Positions 1-6,076 of a stretch of DNA of 6,402 nucleotides are shown here, piece after piece. The DNA lies in assembly GCA_016935715.1 (NCBI GenBank), contig JAFGQJ010000074.1:1-6402 (forward strand), in the 5' to 3' direction. The number at the start of each line of letters is the position of its first letter. Position 1 is the stretch's first letter. Source of the stretch: Spirochaetales bacterium (lineage in GTDB: Bacteria > Spirochaetota > Spirochaetia > SZUA-6 > DRHE01). The notes below the pieces were generated by a model. The model saw nothing but the letters and a program-made list of their open reading frames with translations, did not search any database and was not told the DNA's origin. Made by a program: the position numbers and the translations under genes.

Positions 1-1244
1 GGCTGATCGAAAGGATTGATCGACAGGATGTGGCCGGCAACCGCCGTGGCCGCTTCCCAGAGAAAGAACTGGCCGCCCAGATCGTAGACATCCTGCAGCT
101 CTACCCGCACCACCGGATGGCCTGCCTTCTCCAGTGCCGTCAGTTTCGCACCCGCATCCTGGTCACCTCTCAGGTGAAGCTGCACGAACAGCCGGTCCTC
201 TCCGTAAACCTCCGGTTTTCCGGGGGGCTCCCCGATCACCGGCACGATGCCCCGTCCCTCCTTGCCCGTGCTCTCCGCGATCAGCTGCTCCACCCAGTCT
301 CCGAAGCTCTCCAGGCGCGGCGAGGTGAAGAGCGTGAGCTTGTCGCGAACAGGGCCTTCGGTGTGCGGCGCGGCCAGTCCGCCGATCACCGCGCCCAGCA
401 GGGCGCAGGGATTCTTTTCCGCCGCAGCCGACCCGCCCGCAGCGGAGCCGCCTGCAGGGGCGGCGGGGGTCGCGGAAGCGGCGGAGCCGCCTGCAGGGGC
501 CGACCCGCCCGCAGGGGCGGCGCGAGCCGCGCAGTCCGGATCACCGCAGTCGCAGGCCGCCTGGATCGCCCTGTCCAGAAGCCGGGACAGATCGATGCCG
601 AGCAGCGCGGCCGGAACCAGTCCGAAGAAGGACAGGGCCGAATAGCGGCCGCCGATGTCGGGGTCATTGAGAAAGGTGTCCCGGAACCGGTATTCCGCGG
701 CCAGATCCGCCAGCTTGCTTCCCGGGTCCGTGATCGCCAAGAAATGCTCCCCCGCTTTCCCGGCCCCGACCGCTTCAACCGTCCGATTGTAGAAATACTT
801 GAAAAAGGAGAGGGTTTCCACGGTTCCGCCCGATTTCGTCGACACGATGAACAGGGTGGTGCTGAAATCCAGCTCGTCCCCGTAGGACAGGATCAGCTCC
901 GGATCCGTGCTGTCGATCACGGAGAGCTCGAGGCAGCCCCGGGCCGCACCGAAGGTCCTGCTGAACACCTCCGGCGCGAGGCTGGATCCCCCCATACCGA
1001 GAAGGACGGCCCGCCGATACCCGGCCGAGCGAAGCTCTTCCGCCAACGCGGCCAACCTGCCGGTCTCCTGCTTCGACGCCCTGGCGATCCGCAGCCAGCT
1101 CAGGCGGTTGGTGATCTCCGCGGGGTCCGGTTTCCACACCGTGTGGTCGCCGGACCATATCCTTCTGATGACCTGCTGCCCGTCCATCCGCTCCAGGAGC
1201 GCATCAACGGATCGTTTGTAGCCGCCCAATTCGACTTCAATCAT
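1..1244 (-). CDS. pgi: Glucose-6-phosphate isomerase, transaldolase/PGI-fusion type, 3' end cut by window edge
   Basis: This cytoplasmic enzyme should interconvert glucose-6-phosphate and fructose-6-phosphate. I read 414 codons from ATG at 1244 with no stop before the left edge. Visible PGI (SIS-fold) motifs are LGMGGSSLAPEVF (residues 82-94), STKSGGTVET (135-144, sugar-phosphate loop), GGRYSALS (198-205) and ESTGKEGRGIVPV (324-336). SINPFDQ (408-414) normally precedes the last stretch of the domain, so the C-terminus is missing. The form with GMGGSSLAPEV is the one usually fused behind transaldolase, but here a GGGGAGG ribosome site 6 bases before the ATG makes it a free-standing protein at its N-terminus. 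Residues 242-275 are an Ala/Pro/Gly/Ser repeat inserted in the fold, preceded by a Cys cluster (C231, C233, C238). A 156-base gap and its own promoter separate it from uvsE. The family is secure; kinetic activity despite the insert is inferred. Confidence 0.88.
   Translation of the reverse strand, partial: MIEVELGGYKRSVDALLERMDGQQVIRRIWSGDHTVWKPDPAEITNRLSWLRIARASKQETGRLAALAEELRSAGYRRAVLLGMGGSSLAPEVFSRTFGAARGCLELSVIDSTDPELILSYGDELDFSTTLFIVSTKSGGTVETLSFFKYFYNRTVEAVGAGKAGEHFLAITDPGSKLADLAAEYRFRDTFLNDPDIGGRYSALSFFGLVPAALLGIDLSRLLDRAIQAACDCGDPDCAARAAPAGGSAPAGGSAASATPAAPAGGSAAGGSAAAEKNPCALLGAVIGGLAAPHTEGPVRDKLTLFTSPRLESFGDWVEQLIAESTGKEGRGIVPVIGEPPGKPEVYGEDRLFVQLHLRGDQDAGAKLTALEKAGHPVVRVELQDVYDLGGQFFLWEAATAVAGHILSINPFDQ
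427..522. repeat. In-frame imperfect tandem repeat encoding an Ala/Pro/Gly/Ser linker inside pgi
   Basis: On the plus strand GCGGAGCCGCCTGCAGGGGC occurs exactly at 442-461 and 481-500, 39 bases apart. GCCGACCCGCCCGCAG occurs at 427-442 and 499-514, 72 bases apart, and GCAGGGGCGGCG occurs at 454-465 and 511-522. All offsets are multiples of three, so the isomerase frame is kept. On the coding strand this gives APAGGS three times plus a shorter AAGGS copy at about residues 243-273. Exact identity, including synonymous positions, points to recent duplication by slippage or unequal recombination rather than selection on protein sequence alone. Confidence 0.85.
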
Positions 1245-1374
1245 GTTTTTCCTCCCCGTTCGGTTGCCGCATCTTCCTGCTTTTTTCTGCGCTTGCCCGC
1301 TGCAGCGCGTTCGCTTCCTGCGGCCCGTTCATCGATCGCCCGCCGCTACGACCGGGATGCGCACGCCCTTAGAA

Positions 1375-1404
1375 ATAGTAGTGCCAGCGCACCGCCAAGG
1401 TCAA
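1375..1404 (-). promoter_or_regulatory. Sigma-A-type promoter for pgi
   Basis: On the minus strand TTGACC (1404-1399) is followed by an 18-base spacer and TACTAT (1380-1375). This matches the -35 consensus at five of six positions and the -10 consensus at four of six. The -35 overlaps the TGA stop of uvsE. Transcription would begin near 1368, leaving a leader of roughly 120 bases before the isomerase ATG. It would let pgi be expressed independently of the upstream transporter/uvsE transcript. This is a sequence match only. Confidence 0.5.
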
Positions 1405-2363
1405 ACGGATTTCATCCCCCGGCCGTCCTCCGGGATGAAGACGACCCTGCCGCTCAAATCCTTGCGCAGCCGATCCAATGCCAGCTCTTTGGCCTTGGCT
1501 TCCACCTCCACGGTAAGAGCCTGGCCCGTCTCCAGCCAGGCCGCCGGCAGGTCGGCGGGATCGATGTAATCATGGTGGTACTGCGGATTCTTCCCCTCCC
1601 AGCCTTCCCTGGGACTGGACAGGTGAAACAAGGGTTCCCGGTCCCACGTTCCGAGCGCTGCCTCCGTTACCTCCGCTACCTCCATCCCGTCACCGAGACA
1701 GCGGTGGTGGTGAACGTCGTAGACGAAGGGTATGCCCTCGGCCCGGCAGAGAGGTAGGAGATCCCGGGGCGTATAGATCCTGTCGTCATTCTCCAGGCTG
1801 AGACGTTCCCGCACGGTCCGGCGGAGCCGTTTCAGGCGCCGGGCGACGCGGCCGAGCGCCTGCACCTTGTCCCCATAGGCTCCGCCTCCATGGATGTTGA
1901 TCACATCCGCCCCGATCAGCTCCGCCAGCTCGGCCTGGTAGTCCAACTCCGCAATGGACCGCCGGGTCACCTCTTCGGAAGGCGAGCTCAGCAGGTTGAA
2001 CTGGTCGGGATGGAAGGTGGTGCGCAGCCCCTGCTGCCGGCAGAAGGAACCGCAGCTCTCGAAAGCTGCGATGATTTCTCCGCCCCCCGGAAGCTCCTCC
2101 ATCCTGTAACCGAGCTCGGGATGGGTGTATAGCGGAAGAATCTGGCTGTTGATCCGGAAATCGCCGATGCCGTGATCGCTGCAGTACCTGAGAGCCGTCG
2201 ACAGGGCATCGGCATTGTGCCGGCACAGCGAAGCCAGGGAAACGAGCTGTTCCGGCCTGCCCAGCCTCCCCAGGGATTTGGCCGTGGTGCGGCGAAACTT
2301 GATCGGCTCCTGGCGGAAGATGCAGCACAATCCCAGCCGTATCCTGGGCGTGTTGCCGCGCAC
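1401..2363 (-). CDS. uvsE: UV-damage endonuclease UvsE (UVDE family)
   Basis: A TIM-barrel metal-dependent endonuclease that nicks DNA 5' of UV photoproducts, starting alternative excision repair. The 320 residues fit the family length of about 300. Family blocks in order: IRLGLCCIF (8-16), KFRRTTAKSL (22-31), FRINSQILPLYTHPE (69-83), FHPDQF (117-122), INIHGGGAYGDK (155-166), LENDD (190-194), VYDVHHHR (214-221), FHLSS (246-250), YHHDYID (262-268) and VEAKAKELAL (287-296). Likely metal ligands are H118, H158, E191, D216, H219, H247, H263 and E288, by recalled comparison with Thermus UVDE; Q121-F122 correspond to its lesion-probing pair. The GTG start at 2363 is chosen because GGGGGAG lies 8 bases upstream and the first in-frame ATG (residue 88) would remove barrel strands. 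It begins 2 bases after the permease stop, so it is probably translationally coupled. Position 245 is Leu where Thermus and Bacillus have Lys. Confidence 0.93.
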   Translation of the reverse strand: MRGNTPRIRLGLCCIFRQEPIKFRRTTAKSLGRLGRPEQLVSLASLCRHNADALSTALRYCSDHGIGDFRINSQILPLYTHPELGYRMEELPGGGEIIAAFESCGSFCRQQGLRTTFHPDQFNLLSSPSEEVTRRSIAELDYQAELAELIGADVINIHGGGAYGDKVQALGRVARRLKRLRRTVRERLSLENDDRIYTPRDLLPLCRAEGIPFVYDVHHHRCLGDGMEVAEVTEAALGTWDREPLFHLSSPREGWEGKNPQYHHDYIDPADLPAAWLETGQALTVEVEAKAKELALDRLRKDLSGRVVFIPEDGRGMKSV

Positions 2364-2365
2364 CT

Positions 2366-3289
2366 TCAGCGCTCCCCCTTGGTATACGGCTCTCCCAGCT
2401 TTGCCGGCGCCAGCAGCCGGCGGTGATCCTTGCGCAATCCCCCGGCCAGCAGGACGGCCAGAGTGGCCAGGTAGGGCATCATGGCCAGGAGATTCGGCGG
2501 CACGCCGATGGGCTGCAGCAGGTACTGCAGGACGAAGATGCAGCCGAACAGGAAGGCCCCCAGGAAAGCGCGCAGGGGATTCCAGAGCGCAAAGATGGTG
2601 AGGGCGATGACGATCCAGCCGCGGCCGCCTGTCAGCCCCTCGGTCCAGGACTTGCTGTACACGAGGGACAGGTGGGCTCCGCCCATGCCGGCCAGCGCAC
2701 CTCCCAGCAGGACGCAGAGATACCGGATCCTGGCCACGCCGATCCCCTGGACCTCCGCGGCCGCCGGGTTCTCCCCGACGGAGCGGATCTCGATGCCCCA
2801 GCGGGTACGGCTCAGCAGGACCCAGAGGAGCAGCCCCAGAATCACGGCCAGGTAGAACAGCGGATCCTGGGAGAAGAGAATACGGCCCACCACGGGGATG
2901 TCCGACAGTCCCGGGATCGGAAGCGCCGACAGCTTGCCGGGCAGCGGTCGCCCGATGAAAGGCTTCCCGAACAGCCCGCTGACCCCCAGCCCGAGCATGG
3001 TCAGAGCCAGCCCGGAGACCACCTGGTTGGCCCTGAGCGTGACCGAGACGAAGGCATGGATTCCTGCAGCCAGCGTCCCGGCCGCGACCGCGGCAAGCAG
3101 TCCCAGCCACGGGCTGCCGGAGGTGAGCGTGACGGCGAAAGCGGTCATGGCGCCGATGGCCATCATGCCCTCCACACCGAGGTTCAGCACGCCGGAGCGT
3201 TCGGTGACGATCTCACCGAGGGTGCCGAGCAGCAGGGGTGTACCGGCGACCAGGGTGCGGATCAGCGTGGAAATGATGATCGTCTCCAT
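2366..3289 (-). CDS. BMP-type ABC importer, second permease (NupQ/YufQ-like)
   Basis: Inner-membrane permease of the branched-chain-type ABC family (BPD_transp_2). It would pair with the neighbouring permease to form the channel of a nucleoside or simple-sugar importer. The 307-residue protein is mostly hydrophobic, with clear membrane stretches around 12-26, 43-57, 62-80, 89-108, 145-160, 188-206, 224-236, 240-260 and 268-284. Family marks are GVLNLGVEGMM (33-43), ANQVVSGLALTMLG (87-100) and the cytoplasmic ATPase-coupling loop GIEIRSVGENPAAAEVQGIG (165-184). ATG at 3289 lies 3 bases after the TAG of the first permease; AGGAGG overlaps the end of that gene with a 9-base spacer. Its own TGA is 2 bases before uvsE. 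The best known relatives are B. subtilis NupQ and Treponema PnrE. The substrate cannot be read from the permease alone. Confidence 0.92.
   Translation of the reverse strand: METIIISTLIRTLVAGTPLLLGTLGEIVTERSGVLNLGVEGMMAIGAMTAFAVTLTSGSPWLGLLAAVAAGTLAAGIHAFVSVTLRANQVVSGLALTMLGLGVSGLFGKPFIGRPLPGKLSALPIPGLSDIPVVGRILFSQDPLFYLAVILGLLLWVLLSRTRWGIEIRSVGENPAAAEVQGIGVARIRYLCVLLGGALAGMGGAHLSLVYSKSWTEGLTGGRGWIVIALTIFALWNPLRAFLGAFLFGCIFVLQYLLQPIGVPPNLLAMMPYLATLAVLLAGGLRKDHRRLLAPAKLGEPYTKGER
2372..2378 (-). promoter_or_regulatory. Ribosome binding site that sets the GTG start of uvsE
   Basis: GGGGGAG on the minus strand, inside the last codons of the upstream permease, sits 8 bases before GTG at 2363. No ATG exists near this point in the frame, so this site decides the start. 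Confidence 0.7.
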
Positions 3290-3292
3290 AGC

Positions 3293-4378
3293 CTACAGCC
3301 TCCTGCGAAGGGAGATCACGACCCGTTTGTTGAGGAAGGTGTCACCCATGATCAGAAAAAACAGGAGTACCCCGTTGAATACGTTCACGGTCGCCGCGGG
3401 CAGGCCCAGGGAAATCTGGATGGCGTCCCCCCCGACCAGGATTCCGGCGAAGAACAGTGCGGAGAGGATCGAAGCCAGCGGATTCAGCTTGCCCAGCCAG
3501 GCCACGATGATGCCTGTAAACCCGTAGCCCGCGGATATGACTCCGGGATAGGTCAGATGATGATGAATCCCGGCGGCCTCTCCCACGCCGGCCAGACCGG
3601 CGACCCCTCCGCTTATGGCCATCAGCACGACGGTGGTGCGGAAAAAATCGATCCCCGCGTATCGGGCCGCTTCCGGATTCTCCCCGACTACGCGCAGCTC
3701 ATAACCGAATTTCGTGGAATGCATCAGGAAGAAGAGGATCACCGCGCAGGCCAGGGCTATCAGGAGGGTGATATAGTGGATCCGGGTTCCGGGGATCAGG
3801 GGCAGCACCGCGGAGGCCGGCAAATCGTCGGTGTAGGGGAAACCCTGCTGCGTCGCCCCTTTCCAGGGTCCCACGATGAGAAGGTTCAGGAACTCGGCGG
3901 CCACGTAGTTGAGCATCAGAGTGGAGATCACCTCGTTGACGCCGAAGCGCACCTTGAACAGGGCGGGCAGAGCGCCCCACAAAGCACCTCCCAGAAAGCC
4001 GACCAGGAACATCAGGGCAATCGCCAGCCAACCGGGCAGCCGGGGACCCAGATTCAGGCCGACCCAGGTCGCGAAGATCGCGCCCATCAGCAGCTGGCTC
4101 TCTGCACCGATGTTCCAGAACTTGGCCCTGAAAGCGAGGGTCAGCCCGGATCCGATGAGGATCAGGGGAATCGCCTTGGTGATGGTCTCGGAGATCCCGT
4201 AGACGCTGCCGAAGGAACCGGCCAGGATCTTCCACAGAGCGAACAGAGGATTGACTCCCTTGAGCGCGAATACCAGGCCCACGGCGACGAAACCGACCAG
4301 GAGGGAGACCAGCAGCACCGCCAGCTGGCGGCCGGTCGTGGTGTCATGGCGGGGCTGCAGGCGGATCGATACGCTCAT
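3293..4378 (-). CDS. BMP-type ABC importer, first permease (NupP/YufP-like)
   Basis: The larger of the two paired membrane subunits, 361 residues, in the NupP/YufP branch of BPD_transp_2. A short basic N-terminus (1-17) precedes a membrane segment at 18-39, followed by further hydrophobic stretches at about 66-83, 95-110, 117-140, 148-170, 202-219, 246-270, 284-296, 302-320 and 332-345. Diagnostic blocks are KFWNIGAESQLLMGA (86-100; usually GAEGQ, here Ser for Gly), RFGVNEVISTLMLNYVA (144-160) and the coupling loop YELRVVGENPEAARYAGI (226-243). ATG at 4378 overlaps the ATPase stop as ATGA, a classic translational coupling, with GGAAGAGGGG upstream. The next permease follows after 3 bases. The role as half of a heterodimeric channel is family knowledge; nucleoside specificity is inferred from similarity to NupP and PnrD. 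Confidence 0.92.
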   Translation of the reverse strand: MSVSIRLQPRHDTTTGRQLAVLLVSLLVGFVAVGLVFALKGVNPLFALWKILAGSFGSVYGISETITKAIPLILIGSGLTLAFRAKFWNIGAESQLLMGAIFATWVGLNLGPRLPGWLAIALMFLVGFLGGALWGALPALFKVRFGVNEVISTLMLNYVAAEFLNLLIVGPWKGATQQGFPYTDDLPASAVLPLIPGTRIHYITLLIALACAVILFFLMHSTKFGYELRVVGENPEAARYAGIDFFRTTVVLMAISGGVAGLAGVGEAAGIHHHLTYPGVISAGYGFTGIIVAWLGKLNPLASILSALFFAGILVGGDAIQISLGLPAATVNVFNGVLLFFLIMGDTFLNKRVVISLRRRL

Positions 4379-5940
4379 CTCTGCCCCTCTTCCACCGGCT
4401 GTCCCTCGGGAACCGCACCGTCCGCGGCGCCCGGCTTCGAACCGGCCATCATCAGGCCGATCTCCTCCATCGTCGCCCGGGCCGTGGGCACGATGCCCAT
4501 GAATCGACCCTCGTACATCACCGCAATCCGGTCGCAGAGCTCGAAGATCTCCTCCAGGTCCTCGGATACCAGGAGGACCGCCAGACCCTCCTCCCGCCTG
4601 GCCAGCAGCTGCCGGCGGATGTACTCGGTTGCGCCCACGTCCAGCCCGTAGGTCGGATGGGCCGCAACCAGCAGGGCGGGCTGCCCCGATATCTCCCTCC
4701 CCAGGATCAGCTTCTGGATGTTGCCCCCGGAGAGATTTTTGACCGGCGTGTCGATCGTCGGCACGCTCACGTTGAAGCTCTCTATGATGTCCGAGGCGTA
4801 CCTGCGGATGCTGCCGAAGTTGAGAAACAGCACCCGGGAAAACAGGCGTTTGCGGTGCTGCTTCAACACCGAGTTCTCGTATACGAACAGATTCGGAACG
4901 ATTCCGAAACGGATCCGCTCCTCCGGTACGTGGGATATGCCCCGGCTGGCCACGACCCGGGCGGAGGCGTTGGTAATGTTCTGCCCGCCGAGCAGGACCT
5001 CTCCGCCGCTCGACCTGCGCAGGCCGGTCACGGCCTCTACCAGCTCCCGCTGCCCGTTTCCCGAGACTCCGGCAATTCCGAGGATCTCGTTGCGAAACAC
5101 CTGGAACCCGACTCCCCGCACGGCGAGCTGCTGCCGGTCCCCCGGAACCACCAGGTCCCGGACGTCCAACACCAGCTCTCCCCGCTGCAGGGCGGACCGC
5201 TCGAGGCGGAAGATGATCTCCCTTCCGACCATCATGCGGGCCAGCTCCCGCTTGTCCACGTCCCTGGTCTCCGCCTTTCCGGCCACCTCCCCCTTTCGCA
5301 GGACCAGGACCCTGTGGCAGATGGAGAGGATCTCCTCCAGCTTGTGGCTGATGAAGATCACCGAGTGTCCCTCGGCGGTCATCCGGCGCAGGATGGCGAA
5401 CAGCTCTTCGGTTTCCTGGGGCGTGAGCACCGAGGTCGGCTCGTCGAGTATCAGAAGATCCGCCCCCTTCACCAGGGCCTTGACGATCTCCACGCGCTGC
5501 TGCTCACCGGCGGAGAGCTGCCAGATTCGTTCCTGGGGATTGATCTTGAGGCCGAAGCGGCGGCCGAACTGCACCAATCTGCGCGCCACGTTTCGGGAGG
5601 GCGAGAGGAAAGGCGCATCGCTCAGTCCGAGGGCGATGTTCTCGGCAACGGTGTGATTCTCGATAAGCATGAAATGCTGGTGCACCATGCCGATTCCCAG
5701 CTCGATGGCATCCCGGGGATTGTCGATCCGTACCGTATGCCCGTTGATGCGGATCTCCCCCGAATCCGGCAGGATCAAACCGTAGAGGATGTTCATCAGG
5801 GTAGTTTTCCCCGCGCCGTTCTCCCCGAGCAGCCCGAGGATCTCTCCCGCGGCTATCCGCAGGTTCACCCGGTGATTCGCCCGGGTCGTGTGGAAAGACT
5901 TGGAGATGTCTACCATTTCGAGCACATCGATCTTGGGCAA
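4375..5940 (-). CDS. BMP-type ABC importer, two-domain ATPase (NupO/YufO-like)
   Basis: The 521-residue cytoplasmic subunit that powers import, with two fused nucleotide-binding domains. Domain 1 is complete: Walker A GENGAGKTT (39-47), Q-loop MVHQHF (85-90), signature LSAGEQQR (142-149), Walker B LLILDEPTS (162-170) and H-loop H199. Domain 2 is degenerate, as is usual for RbsA/NupO-like proteins: the P-loop reads GVSGNGQREL (291-300) without the Lys, the signature LSGGNIQK (403-410) is kept, and Walker B reads LLVAAHPTYGLDVG (423-436), where AAQPTRGLDVG is commoner. The TTG start at 5940 is chosen because GAGGAG lies 6 bases upstream and the predicted N-terminus matches the family; a longer in-frame ATG at 6045 has no ribosome site. 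It is the first gene of the minus-strand operon, and no substrate-binding lipoprotein precedes it. Confidence 0.93.
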   Translation of the reverse strand: MPKIDVLEMVDISKSFHTTRANHRVNLRIAAGEILGLLGENGAGKTTLMNILYGLILPDSGEIRINGHTVRIDNPRDAIELGIGMVHQHFMLIENHTVAENIALGLSDAPFLSPSRNVARRLVQFGRRFGLKINPQERIWQLSAGEQQRVEIVKALVKGADLLILDEPTSVLTPQETEELFAILRRMTAEGHSVIFISHKLEEILSICHRVLVLRKGEVAGKAETRDVDKRELARMMVGREIIFRLERSALQRGELVLDVRDLVVPGDRQQLAVRGVGFQVFRNEILGIAGVSGNGQRELVEAVTGLRRSSGGEVLLGGQNITNASARVVASRGISHVPEERIRFGIVPNLFVYENSVLKQHRKRLFSRVLFLNFGSIRRYASDIIESFNVSVPTIDTPVKNLSGGNIQKLILGREISGQPALLVAAHPTYGLDVGATEYIRRQLLARREEGLAVLLVSEDLEEIFELCDRIAVMYEGRFMGIVPTARATMEEIGLMMAGSKPGAADGAVPEGQPVEEGQR

Positions 5941-5946
5941 GCCTTT

Positions 5947-5952
5947 CTCCTC
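5947..5952 (-). promoter_or_regulatory. Ribosome binding site that sets the TTG start of the ABC ATPase
   Basis: GAGGAG on the minus strand is followed by AAAGGC and then TTG at 5940. The next in-frame ATG (5916) has no such site and would trim the first beta strand of the nucleotide-binding domain. Confidence 0.7.
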
Positions 5953-5997
5953 TATAAGGGGGTGTTCTGACTGTACCGGACTATGGGTCTTGTGGCA

Positions 5998-6052
5998 ATC
6001 CCGCGCGGCATCCTGCTCGGGATCTGCGGCGAAGCGGCGGCGCACGACCGCC
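5998..6052 (-). other. Leader of the transporter operon with possible RNA hairpins
   Basis: The untranslated stretch before the ATPase can fold on the minus strand. GGCGG at 6052-6048 pairs with CCGCC at 6040-6036 around a 7-base loop. ATCCCG at 6023-6018 pairs with CGGGAT at 6003-5998. Neither is followed by a U-run, so they are not classic terminators, and I see no match to a known purine riboswitch core. In GC-rich DNA short stems like these arise by chance. Confidence 0.25.
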
Positions 6053-6063
6053 TCCGCTCTTTA

Positions 6064-6069
6064 TGATAA
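6064..6069 (-). promoter_or_regulatory. Weak -10 candidate for the minus-strand transporter operon
   Basis: TATCAT on the minus strand lies in the only AT-rich patch of the divergent spacer and would give a leader of about 115 bases before the TTG start. No convincing -35 box lies 16-18 bases upstream (TCCCGT at 17), so activation or another sigma factor may be needed, or the true promoter is elsewhere. Confidence 0.25.
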
Positions 6070-6072
6070 AAT
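6064..6072 (+). promoter_or_regulatory. Upstream extended -10 candidate for the winged-helix gene
   Basis: TGATAAAAT fits the extended -10 pattern TGNTATAAT, with TAAAAT at 6067-6072. The -35 region is poor (ACGACC at 6044-6049). It is a near copy of the downstream element 34 bases away and would place the 36-bp dyad within the transcribed leader. Confidence 0.3.
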
Positions 6073-6076
6073 GAGG

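Noticed and set aside
1298..1307. Perfect palindrome CGCTGCAGCG in the uvsE-pgi gap
   Set aside because: Ten bases of palindrome are expected by chance in GC-rich DNA, and no promoter element or second copy is nearby.
1240..1337. 31-codon minus-strand open frame (MNGPQEANALQ...) just before pgi
   Set aside because: No ribosome site, a hydrophilic sequence without motifs, and an end overlapping the pgi start. A small coupled leader peptide is possible but unsupported.
30..1757. 575-codon open frame on the plus strand
   Set aside because: It runs antisense across both pgi and uvsE, has an Arg/Pro/Ala-rich composition without domain motifs, and both opposite-strand genes show clear families.
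2364..3110. Long upstream extension of the uvsE frame through the permease gene
   Set aside because: The extension is an out-of-frame reading of the second permease. UvsE homology begins only at the GTG at 2363.
2423..4651. 742-codon open frame on the plus strand, antisense to both permeases
   Set aside because: Its Gln/Gly/Asp/His-rich product is the usual mirror of GC-rich membrane-protein genes. There is no ribosome site, and the opposite strand encodes recognised permeases.
4657..5970. 437-codon open frame antisense to the ATPase
   Set aside because: It is a shadow of the ATPase coding bias, with no recognisable domain.
5941..6045. 35-codon N-terminal extension of the ATPase starting at ATG 6045
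   Set aside because: No ribosome site lies before that ATG. The extension is Arg/Ala/His-rich without homology, while TTG at 5940 has a well-placed GAGGAG and yields a family-like N-terminus.
5941..6060. Purine riboswitch before the transporter operon
   Set aside because: A nucleoside importer made this tempting, but the conserved purine-riboswitch core (TATAATC-type flank and loop motifs) is not present.
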